A DNA stretch of 9,913 nt, from contig DASPXK010000423.1 in assembly GCA_035637315.1 (NCBI GenBank), forward strand, positions 1 to 9,913, read 5' to 3'. The translations under genes and the position numbers were made by a program. Shown here piece after piece: positions 1 through 4,812 of this stretch. Source of the DNA: DASPXK01 sp035637315 (GTDB lineage Bacteria > Chloroflexota > UBA6077 > JACCZL01). A model generated the notes under the pieces. That model did not search any database, was not told the DNA's origin, and saw only the letters and a list, made by a program, of their open reading frames with translations. The number at the start of each line of letters is the position of its first letter. Position 1 is the stretch's first letter.

Positions 1-345
1 GACAGGGTGGATGCCCGCGAAGGTTGTGCTCTTGTGACCGTCAAAGGTATCCGGCTCGGCGCTCACGACGAAGACCAGCTCGCCGCCCCGGCGTGGCGTC
101 TCTGCCGGCTTGGCCGGAGCGGCGGCTGCTGTGGGCGCCGCGGCGGGCGCGGTCGTGGCCGCCGGCTTGGGCGCCTCAGCCGGCTTGGGCGCCTCGGCCG
201 GCTTGGCGGCTGGCGCCGTTGGGCTGGGCGGGGCGGCCGGCGCGCAAGCCAGCAGCCCGAGCGCGGCTGAGCCGAGCGCGGCCGCGCGAAGAAACGCGCG
301 ACGGCTCACCCGGCCGACTGTCGACGTCATCTCTGGCTGGCTCAT
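1..345 (-). CDS. ABC transporter family-5 substrate-binding lipoprotein (N-terminal part)
   Basis: The gene runs off the left edge, so only the first 115 residues are visible. The start ATG (345-343) follows a strong ribosome-binding site (CAGGAGG) with a 5-nt gap. The leader has a twin-arginine-like motif (SRRAFLRAA, residues 14-22), a hydrophobic Ala/Leu/Gly stretch and a lipobox ending in LLAC, so the protein is probably exported and lipid-anchored. A low-complexity linker follows with repeated PAEAPKP units. After it comes RRGGELVFVVSAEPDTFDGH, which matches the start of the SBP_bac_5 fold (peptide, nickel or oligosaccharide binding proteins). The leader, linker and first beta strand are seen directly. 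The family follows from that opening motif; the substrate cannot be told. The usual length is 500-600 residues, so most of the protein lies outside. Confidence 0.88.
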   Translation of the reverse strand, partial: MSQPEMTSTVGRVSRRAFLRAAALGSAALGLLACAPAAPPSPTAPAAKPAEAPKPAEAPKPAATTAPAAAPTAAAAPAKPAETPRRGGELVFVVSAEPDTFDGHKSTTFAGIHPV

Positions 346-489
346 GCTTGCCTCCTGTTGATTCACCCGATCATTCGACCCCGCCCATCCGGGTGGCTGA
401 AGTCGGATCCCGCCGCCCGGCCGGGTGGCCCGGCGCACCGGATCCGAGCCCAACGCTCATCCCTGCTCCGGAGCGCAAATCTGGTCGCT

Positions 490-517
490 ATGATAGCGGC
501 TCTGCGCCAGGTGTCAA
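490..517 (-). promoter_or_regulatory. Sigma70-type promoter for the solute-binding protein gene
   Basis: On the minus strand a perfect -35 TTGACA (517-512) is followed after 16 nt by TATCAT (495-490), with an A-run just upstream that could act as an UP element. The -10 lies in a 13-bp palindrome (CGCTATGATAGCG, 488-500), which may be a regulator site. The implied leader is about 138 nt. I see no other gene in 346-660. Confidence 0.6.
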
Positions 518-662
518 ACTTTTTTGGCCACGGACCGAGCGACGGGTGGCCACTGCGACTACTGCAGGGGCCAGACGCGACGCCCACTCCCTCGCGTCTC
601 ATGAGCGGCGAGAGGACGAGGGCGGATCAGAACCCAAGCGGCTCCGGGTCCCCCGAAAGCAA

Positions 663-745
663 AGATCGAGAGCCACGGGACTCCGGATTCTCTATCTGGT
701 CGGTGGCGGGGGAGGGATTCGAACCCACGGCCAAGGGCTTATGAG
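663..745. repeat. Direct repeat, left copy (att-like, tRNA 3' end)
   Basis: It matches 2643-2725 at 80 of 83 positions; the mismatches are at 676, 677 and 701. Identity stops abruptly after position 745, in the middle of what would be the anticodon arm. Weaker similarity (AACCCAAG/AACCAAGG and CTCCGG motifs) continues to the left of both copies. Confidence 0.85.
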
Positions 746-765
746 GCCCTTGGTCATCCGACCAA
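704..765 (-). pseudogene. tRNA(CAT) 3'-half fragment
   Basis: Positions 704-745 on the minus strand give an anticodon loop CTCATAA, the 3' anticodon strand, the T arm with TTCGAAT, the 3' acceptor strand CCCCGCC and discriminator A, all identical to the tRNA at 2684-2755. Upstream, the true D arm and 5' acceptor strand are absent. In their place a fortuitous hairpin (GGTC-GGAT-GACC, 764-753) and an AGGGC strand that pairs perfectly with GCCCT make a tRNA-like D and anticodon arm, but nothing pairs with the acceptor 3' strand. It is read as a fragment rather than a working tRNA. Confidence 0.7.
729..765. other. Two overlapping, mutually exclusive hairpins at the left repeat edge
   Basis: Hairpin A pairs 731-738 (CCAAGGGC) with 746-753 (GCCCTTGG) around a 7-nt loop, extendable by a G-U and a G-C pair. 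Hairpin B pairs 750-755 (TTGGTC) with 760-765 (GACCAA) around ATCC. They share TTGG (750-753), so only one can form at a time. The structure sits exactly where repeat identity ends. Confidence 0.6.
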
Positions 766-1069
766 AGGATTTGGGGGTTTTGAGCCAGTCTCTTGGTCGG
801 CACGGCCCGGTTTCCCCCGACAATCCCCTGGTCGCAGTCCTTTGGTCAGTAGACCGGTCAACCTTGGGAGAGTAAGCCACCGCGCACGCCTGAATGGGGT
901 TCAGCTTCCTGGCTGTGTGGCCCGAAGCGTAGCATCGTATCGAGAAGAGGAACGACGGAAGGTCCCCTGAACTGCCGATATAGGCTCGCGGAGTCCCGGC
1001 CAAGACCGGGGACTCCGCTGTGTAGGTGCGCTTTCTCGCCGCGCAAACCAGCGATCGCAATTTGTCCTC
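766..1069. other. Non-coding stretch inside the putative island
   Basis: I see no convincing gene here; the open frames have no recognisable family or ribosome-binding site. It contains several TTGGTC motifs (793-798 and 842-847, with a TGGTC at 829-833), a GGTC-AGTA-GACC hairpin near 844-855 and the strong hairpin listed separately at 988-1018. It could hold the recombinase-binding end of a lost element, but that is inference. Confidence 0.4.
988..1018. other. Strong inverted repeat / hairpin
   Basis: GCGGAGTCCCGG (988-999) pairs with CCGGGGACTCCGC (1006-1018) with one bulged G and a 6-nt loop. Neither side has a T-run, so it is not a canonical intrinsic terminator. Its arms contain GGGACTCCG, a 9-mer that also occurs in the flanking direct repeat and again near 2617. 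Confidence 0.6.
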
Positions 1070-1107
1070 TTGACGAGCCCCTCATGACATACGAAAATAC
1101 GTATAAT
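1070..1107 (+). promoter_or_regulatory. Possible promoter/operator upstream of the XRE antitoxin module
   Basis: TTGACG (1070-1075) lies 17 nt before GAAAAT (1093-1098), and a perfect TATAAT (1102-1107) follows without a well-placed -35. An inverted repeat ATACG-N6-CGTAT overlaps this region and could be an operator for the downstream HTH protein. The TATAAT abuts the point where toxin homology begins, so it may be a chance product of the truncation. Confidence 0.3.
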
Positions 1108-1286
1108 GGCGGAGGGTGAGTGGTCGGAGCAGGACGAATATCTACCGCCTGTTCTACTGCTTTCTCAGCGAGCGGCGTATCCTGTTTCTGCACGGATTCC
1201 AGAAGAAGACCCAAAGGACACCCGGCGCTGAGATCGAGACCGCGCTGCGGCGACTGGAGGACTTCCTCGAGCGAGAAAGGAGGTGA
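1107..1286 (+). pseudogene. Gp49/HigB-family toxin, 5'-truncated
   Basis: The readable frame contains NIYRLFYCF, then RRILFLHGFQKKTQRTP, then a helix IETALRRLEDFLERE. This is the order and spacing of the C-terminal half of phage-derived Gp49-like (RelE/HigB superfamily) mRNA-interferase toxins. About 55-60 residues remain of the usual 100-115. The frame is closed by TAA at 1104-1106 and no N-terminal half is found upstream in any frame. A GTG at 1116 could give a 56-residue product, but it has no properly spaced ribosome-binding site. The stop at 1284-1286 overlaps the ribosome-binding site of the antitoxin, the normal toxin-first order of such pairs. Without its first half it is unlikely to be toxic. 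The family call is from recognised motifs; loss of activity is inferred. Confidence 0.65.
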
Positions 1287-1294
1287 GGAGCGCT

Positions 1295-1654
1295 ATGGAA
1301 CGAAAACGTGATGCATCCCGAGAAGGGCAGCGGAGCTACCGAGAGTGGCGCGAGGAACTGCGCAAGGACCCTACGCATCAGGCCATTTACGAGGAGGAGG
1401 CGGCCAAGAGCGACCTCTGGCTGCAGCTGGTGGAAGCGCGCCAGGCCGCGGGATTAACGCAGGCAGAGCTGGCCAAGCGCTTGGGCGTCTCCCAGGCTCA
1501 GGTGGCGCGCATTGAGAAGCGCGGCTACGACGCGTACACCCTCAACACTCTGCGCCGCTACGTGCGGGCCCTTGGACAAGGGTTCGCCCTTGAGGTAACG
1601 GTCCGCCAGAGCGAGCCCGTCGTAGTGCGCGCCCACGCATCAATCACTCGGTAA
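1295..1654 (+). CDS. XRE-family HTH antitoxin (HigA-like partner of Gp49 toxin)
   Basis: A protein of 119 residues. The ATG at 1295 is chosen over an upstream in-frame GTG at 1283 because AAGGAGGTGA (1278-1287), a near-perfect anti-SD match, sits about 7 nt before it. The N-terminal 40 residues are charged and helical. A classic Cro/CI helix-turn-helix follows around residues 50-95, with ARQAAGLTQAELAKRLGVSQ, then VARIEKR and LRRYVRALG. The tail ends in a beta-like segment (FALEVTV). Such proteins neutralise Gp49/RelE toxins and repress their own operon. Here the toxin gene directly upstream is truncated, leaving an orphan antitoxin that may persist as a repressor or as protection against related toxins. 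The frame appears intact. Confidence 0.85.
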   Translation: MERKRDASREGQRSYREWREELRKDPTHQAIYEEEAAKSDLWLQLVEARQAAGLTQAELAKRLGVSQAQVARIEKRGYDAYTLNTLRRYVRALGQGFALEVTVRQSEPVVVRAHASITR

Positions 1655-2046
1655 ATCGCGGCCTAAACCCAGCAGCGCCTCGCTGAGGCAATAGAACTCA
1701 TCCCCACCAGGGCTTCGGCCTGCGGCCTCGCCATCGTGGGGCCCCTGAAAACGCGGAATGCACCACGTCGCTTCGCTCGGTCGTGCATGAACCTGGGGCT
1801 TCGCCCCCTGGACGTCAGCCGCTCGCGTGAGCACCGTCGCGCTCGAACGCTCGGGGTCCTTCGCTATGCTACGGCCTCCGGTGACGGCCATTCCCCGTTT
1901 CAAAACCTGTTCCACGATCCGAAGCAAAGGCCAAGCTTTGCCTTCGCCCTCCCTTGTCTGATTTCTTGAAGCCTTGTCAACCGCCCAAACGGCCCACCAG
2001 GACGCCCCAATCGCCAAGCCCGCCCGGTGCCCTGTGGGATAATGGT
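1655..2046. other. Palindrome-rich intergenic region
   Basis: No gene is supported here. Many short GC-rich hairpins occur: GGCC-TGC-GGCC (1717-1727), GGGGC-TTC-GCCCC (1795-1807), a TGCAC/GTGCA pair around 1754-1788 and the larger hairpin at 1920-1946. Several have TTCG-rich loops. A minus-strand open frame crosses the region but has no start context or family resemblance. The pattern recalls REP/MITE-like intergenic palindromes. A possible -10 (GATAAT, 2038-2043) lies at the right end, before the VapB-like gene, without a convincing -35. Confidence 0.45.
1920..1946. other. Imperfect hairpin
   Basis: CGAAG+CAAAG (1920-1929) pairs with CTTTG+C+CTTCG (1936-1946), a 10-bp stem with a single bulged C and a 6-nt loop. 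No U-tract follows, so terminator function is uncertain. Confidence 0.5.
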
Positions 2047-2071
2047 GTCACCCCTTCTGAAGGGAGGTGAC
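2047..2071 (+). promoter_or_regulatory. Hairpin that sequesters the vapB-like ribosome-binding site
   Basis: GTCACCCCTT (2047-2056) can pair with AAGGGAGGTGAC (2060-2071) around a CTGA loop, with one bulged A and a wobble. The right arm contains the whole Shine-Dalgarno sequence (AAGGGAGGTGA) for the ATG at 2077. Translation of the antitoxin could therefore depend on opening the stem. Confidence 0.45.
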
Positions 2072-2076
2072 AGACC

Positions 2077-2412
2077 ATGGCTAGACGGCCGAAGAAGATC
2101 GAAGGCGCCCCTGGCAGCGAGTTGGCGAACCTGCTCAAAGAGGCCGGTGAGCGACCAGTGGTGTTCGAGACGAACGGCGAGCGCTACCGCCTCGACCGTA
2201 TGGAGAAAGAACCGGAAGAGATCTGGGCCGGCTACGAGCCAGCCAATGTCCGCGACACGATCGACAAGTACGCCGGGTTCTGGGCAGATCGCGACGCCGA
2301 CGCCATGATTGCCGAGCTTTACCGTGCCCGCGACGAGGGCTCGCGACCGCTAACCGGCCGTAATGCCCTATCTGCTCGACGCGGATTGGGTGATCGATGC
2401 TCTCGCCGGTAG
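2077..2412 (+). CDS. VapB-like antitoxin with frameshifted C-terminus
   Basis: ATG at 2077 follows a very strong ribosome-binding site. The N-terminus (residues 10-45) resembles a small DNA-binding/dimerisation domain. The rest (WAGYEPANVRDTIDKYAGFW, then MIAELYRARDEGSRP) matches the toxin-binding tail of VapB antitoxins that pair with PIN toxins. In this family the protein usually ends a few residues after EGSRP, next to the toxin start. Here the frame instead runs 15 residues on into the toxin gene. Adding one G near 2349 would give RPANRP then TAA at 2361-2363, overlapping the vapC ATG as TAATG. So a 1-nt deletion (mutation or assembly error) is likely. The core should still fold, but the tail is abnormal. 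Family assignment is from motif recognition. Confidence 0.7.
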   Translation: MARRPKKIEGAPGSELANLLKEAGERPVVFETNGERYRLDRMEKEPEEIWAGYEPANVRDTIDKYAGFWADRDADAMIAELYRARDEGSRPLTGRNALSARRGLGDRCSRR

Positions 2413-2515
2413 GCGGAACGCTGCGGCGACCGTTCGCCGCCTGTCCTCACGCGGTGTTGCCGTGAGCCTTGTGACGGTGGCTGAGCTGTATGAGGGCGCC
2501 GACCTCGCGGGATGA
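2363..2515 (+). pseudogene. VapC-type PIN-domain toxin, C-terminally truncated
   Basis: The frame starts at ATG 2363 and encodes 50 residues. It begins MPYLLDADWVIDALAGRR, the first strand of a PIN domain with the first catalytic Asp (residue 6). It continues to VSLVTVAELYEGA, which carries the conserved Glu of the second motif. It then stops at TGA 2513-2515. Full-length VapC ribonucleases have about 130-140 residues and need further acidic residues in the C-terminal half, which are absent here. The following 120 bases before the right tRNA repeat show no continuation in another frame. The gene was therefore cut by a deletion or insertion close to the right end of the bracketed segment. An active nuclease is not expected. 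Confidence 0.75.
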
Positions 2516-2642
2516 CTCAGTTCAAAACCCCCCTTGGTCAGCGGAGCGATTTGTTCTTGTCCCGGCCGAACAAGGGAAGCTCGTTCCAGGAGGACAAGGG
2601 GCATCGACGGAACCAAGGGACTCCGGAGCCCGTGGTCAGAGT

Positions 2643-2725
2643 AGATCGAGAGCCAAAGGACTCCGGATTCTCTATCTGGTGGGTGGCGGGGGAGGGATTC
2701 GAACCCACGGCCAAGGGCTTATGAG
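2643..2725. repeat. Direct repeat, right copy (att-like, tRNA 3' end)
   Basis: Partner of the copy at 663-745. It covers the tRNA from the anticodon loop to the discriminator base plus 41 bases of downstream flank. Identity ends inside the anticodon arm at 2725/2726. Confidence 0.85.
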
Positions 2726-2755
2726 TCCCCTGCTCTACCGCTGAGCTACCCCGCC
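2684..2755 (-). tRNA. tRNA with CAT anticodon (elongator Met or Ile2)
   Basis: The 72-nt cloverleaf has a perfect 7-bp acceptor stem (GGCGGGG/CCCCGCC), D arm GCTC-AGCGGTA-GAGC, anticodon loop CTCATAA (CAT at 2723-2721) and T loop TTCGAAT. The discriminator is A; CCA is not encoded. G1-C72 pairing and the absence of three G-C pairs at the base of the anticodon stem argue against initiator tRNA. Whether the wobble C would be lysidine-modified (Ile2) or not (Met) cannot be decided. Two oddities are an A31-G39 mismatch closing the anticodon loop and a U-U mismatch in the T stem. The 3' half is duplicated at 704-745. Confidence 0.85.
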
Positions 2756-2780
2756 GTCGCGCCGCACGCGCCAGCCCGCA

Positions 2781-2786
2781 ATTATA
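2781..2786 (-). promoter_or_regulatory. -10 element for the tRNA gene
   Basis: A perfect TATAAT on the minus strand (2786-2781) lies 25 bases before the first tRNA base, giving a leader of about 19 nt. No good -35 hexamer is seen 16-18 nt upstream. Confidence 0.5.
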
Positions 2787-2839
2787 CCAAAGGGTGGCGG
2801 CCGGCCCTGGCTGGCTGCCCGCTACGCCGCGCACTCATA

Positions 2840-3730
2840 ATGGCCCCCATGCTCCTGCGATCCCTGCTGTTCGCACCCGGGCACCGCGCTCGCTTCTACG
2901 AGAAGATGCTCGAGCTGCGGCCAGATGCCGTCATCCTCGACCTCGAGGACGCGGTCTCGCCGCCCGAGAAGTCGCTCGCGCGAGAGACGATTCGCCAGCG
3001 TCTCGGCGGGCCGCTGCTGGCCGGGCTGACCGTCTTCGCACGCGTCAACCCGGTCGGCACGCCATTCTTCCGCGACGACGTGCGGGGCGTCGTGGCGCCG
3101 GGCCTGGCGGGCATCTTTCTGCCCAAGGTCGAAAGCGCCGACCAGCTGCGCGAGGCGAACATGGCGCTGGCGCAGGCCGAGGTGCGGATTGGCCTCGAGC
3201 TGGGCTCCGTGCGACTGGTGCCGATGCTCGAGACGGTCAAGGGTGTCCTCGGGGCGCAGGAGCTGGCCGCCGCCGCCCCCCGAGTCCTGGCGGTCGCCTT
3301 CGGCTCCGAGGACTTCTCGCTCGACCTCGGCGTCCAGCGTAGCCCGGAAGGGATCGAGACGCGCTACCCGCGGGCCGCGGTTGCTCTGGCGGCCCGCGCC
3401 GCCAGCGTGCTGGCGATCGATACGCCCTGGAGCGATATCGCCGACCAGGCCGGCCTGCTGCGCGAGACCCGTGAGGCACGCCAGTTAGGCTACACCGGCA
3501 AGCAGGCCATCCATCCCAGCCAGGTGCCTGCCATCAACGAGGTCTTCACGCCCTCCGCTGACGAATTGGAGCATGCCCGGCGGGTAGTCCAGGCGTATGA
3601 AGACGCGGTCTCACGCGGATCGGGCGCCATTCAGCTCGAAGGCAAGCTGATCGACGTGCCGATGGCCGAGCGGTCGCGCCGTCTGCTCGCGCTGGCCGAA
3701 GAGATCGCCAGGCTCGACGGCTCGCCGTGA
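2840..3730 (+). CDS. CitE-like HpcH/HpaI aldolase/citrate lyase family protein
   Basis: A 296-residue TIM-barrel enzyme, the usual length for CitE-like lyases. Family marks in order: RSLLFAPG (7-14), LDLEDAVSP (33-41), FARVNP with the substrate-binding Arg (66-71), LPKVES (94-99), ETVKGV with a metal-ligand Glu at 131, FGSEDFSLDLG with Asp 158 (154-164), and GYTGKQAIHPSQV (217-229). These members act on acyl-CoA or small hydroxy/oxo acids (for example malyl- or citramalyl-CoA lyase, malyl-CoA thioesterase) using Mg2+ in the cytoplasm. The stand-alone enzyme with no citF/citD neighbours argues against a true citrate lyase subunit. The start may be ATG 2840 or ATG 2849; no clear ribosome-binding site precedes either. 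Its stop overlaps the GTG start of the next gene. Substrate is unknown. Confidence 0.9.
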   Translation: MAPMLLRSLLFAPGHRARFYEKMLELRPDAVILDLEDAVSPPEKSLARETIRQRLGGPLLAGLTVFARVNPVGTPFFRDDVRGVVAPGLAGIFLPKVESADQLREANMALAQAEVRIGLELGSVRLVPMLETVKGVLGAQELAAAAPRVLAVAFGSEDFSLDLGVQRSPEGIETRYPRAAVALAARAASVLAIDTPWSDIADQAGLLRETREARQLGYTGKQAIHPSQVPAINEVFTPSADELEHARRVVQAYEDAVSRGSGAIQLEGKLIDVPMAERSRRLLALAEEIARLDGSP

Positions 3731-4713
3731 CACTCTTCCTGAGCCGTGGTCAGGTTCGACGGCTGCTCCAGCTGCCGTCGGCGATCGAGGTGGTCCGCCA
3801 GGCGTTCGGCGAGTATTCGCGCGGGCGGGCCAGGATGCCGCTCCGCAGCTCGGTCCTGCTGGACCATCCTGCCCGAATGCTGCTGGCCATGCCGTGCGGC
3901 TTGCTCGATTCCGGCATCCTGGGCACCAAGGTGCTGACCCACGTCGCCGGCAACGTGGCGCGCCGCCTGCCGACCGTCCAGGCCCTCTACGTGCTCTCCG
4001 ATTTCGAGACCGGCGCCCCGTTGGCGGTCATGGACGCGGCGGAGCTGACCGCCGTCCGAACCGCCGCCTCGTCGGCCGTGGCGACCGATCTCCTCGCTCG
4101 GCGCGAGTGCCACGTGCTGGGGGTCTTCGGAGCCGGCATCCAGGCCGAATTCCACCTCCGCGCCATGCTCGAGGTCCGCCGCGTCGACGAAGCGCTGGTC
4201 TGGGACGTCGACCATGCCCGCATGGAGAGCTTCATGCGCCGCATGCGGCGCGCCCTGCCGGTCGACCTCGAGGCGGGCGACTCGGCCGAGCACGTCGCGG
4301 CCGAGTCAGACCTGATCGTGACTGCCACGACCTCGGCCACTCCGATCTTTCCAGGCTCGGCCGTCCAGCCGGGTGCGCACATCAACGCCGTCGGGTCGTT
4401 CACGGCCACCACTCGCGAGCTCGACCCGGACCTGGTTGCGCGTGCCCGAGTGGTCGTCGATACGTACGCGGGAGCCCTGGCCGAGGCCGGCGATCTGCTG
4501 ATCCCACTCAAGGCTGGCCAGATCACACGCGAGCACCTGGCGGCGGAGCTTGGCGAGATCGTCAATGGCGCCAAACCGGGCCGCACGTCTGACGCCGAGA
4601 TAACGATCTTCGAATCGGTCGGGGCTGCCTTCCAAGACGCCGCCGTCGGCCAGCTGGTCTACGAGCGGGCCCTCGAGCGTGGCCTGGGCGAGCGCTTCGA
4701 TTTCGCGGAGTAG
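3727..4713 (+). CDS. Ornithine cyclodeaminase/mu-crystallin family NAD(P)-dependent enzyme
   Basis: A 328-residue protein of normal family length. The GTG start overlaps the upstream stop as GTGA, so translation is probably coupled. The conserved basic residue K68 is in LGTKVLTHV. The Rossmann loop is VFGAGIQAEFH (133-143). DLIVTATTSATPIF (195-208) and INAVGSFTATTREL (219-232) follow, then the C-terminal FESVGAAFQDAAVGQLVY (295-312). Members include ornithine cyclodeaminase, archaeal alanine dehydrogenase and ketimine reductases. True ornithine cyclodeaminases carry GGDxPGKTEL, with the catalytic Asp, where this protein has GSFTATTREL. Ornithine deamination is therefore unlikely; an imine reductase or amino-acid dehydrogenase role is a better guess. 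Pairing with the CitE-like enzyme suggests a small catabolic operon. Confidence 0.88.
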   Translation: MTLFLSRGQVRRLLQLPSAIEVVRQAFGEYSRGRARMPLRSSVLLDHPARMLLAMPCGLLDSGILGTKVLTHVAGNVARRLPTVQALYVLSDFETGAPLAVMDAAELTAVRTAASSAVATDLLARRECHVLGVFGAGIQAEFHLRAMLEVRRVDEALVWDVDHARMESFMRRMRRALPVDLEAGDSAEHVAAESDLIVTATTSATPIFPGSAVQPGAHINAVGSFTATTRELDPDLVARARVVVDTYAGALAEAGDLLIPLKAGQITREHLAAELGEIVNGAKPGRTSDAEITIFESVGAAFQDAAVGQLVYERALERGLGERFDFAE

Positions 4714-4735
4714 ACGAGGCAGGGGGTCGGGAGCC

Positions 4736-4812
4736 GCCTACTGCCCACTGCCTACTGCCTACGGCCCACTGCCCACTGCCCACTGCCGACTGCCGACTAC
4801 CTGCTGCCCACT
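4736..4812. repeat. Heptanucleotide tandem array, unit GCC(C/T/G)ACT
   Basis: Eleven consecutive 7-bp units: GCCTACT, GCCCACT, GCCTACT, GCCTACG, GCCCACT three times, GCCGACT twice, ACCTGCT and GCCCACT. Most vary only at the fourth base. The array fills almost the whole gap between two convergent genes and covers the last residues and stop codon of the minus-strand ATPase. Confidence 0.9.

Larger units (their letters stand above)
663..2725. mobile_element. Putative decayed mini-island bracketed by tRNA 3'-end direct repeats
   Basis: The segment is delimited by two copies of an 83-bp direct repeat made of the 3' half of a CAT tRNA gene plus its downstream flank. That arrangement is the usual mark of tyrosine-recombinase integration into a tRNA 3' end. 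The interior contains only toxin-antitoxin genes in various states of decay and palindrome-rich non-coding DNA. No integrase, transposase or replication gene is visible, so the element would be a remnant or a non-autonomous passenger. A simple local duplication of the tRNA end is the main alternative. Confidence 0.5.

Noticed and set aside
704..790. Second functional tRNA gene
   Set aside because: No 5' acceptor strand pairs with CCCCGCC, and the D arm is replaced by unrelated DNA.
24..875. Long plus-strand open frame of 283 codons
   Set aside because: It runs antisense through the solute-binding protein gene and across the tRNA fragment, has Arg/Ala/Pro-rich low-complexity content and no family resemblance.
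988..1018. Intrinsic terminator
   Set aside because: The stem is strong, but no T-run follows on either strand and no complete gene ends nearby.
858..1214. Minus-strand open frame of 118 codons
   Set aside because: It overlaps the truncated Gp49 toxin and a hairpin, has no ribosome-binding site and no recognisable motif.
1640..2017. Minus-strand open frame of 125 codons
   Set aside because: It is made of palindromic GC-rich sequence, overlaps the XRE antitoxin end and resembles no family.
3631..4293. Minus-strand open frame of 220 codons inside the OCD-like gene
   Set aside because: It is an antisense shadow of a well-supported GC-rich gene.
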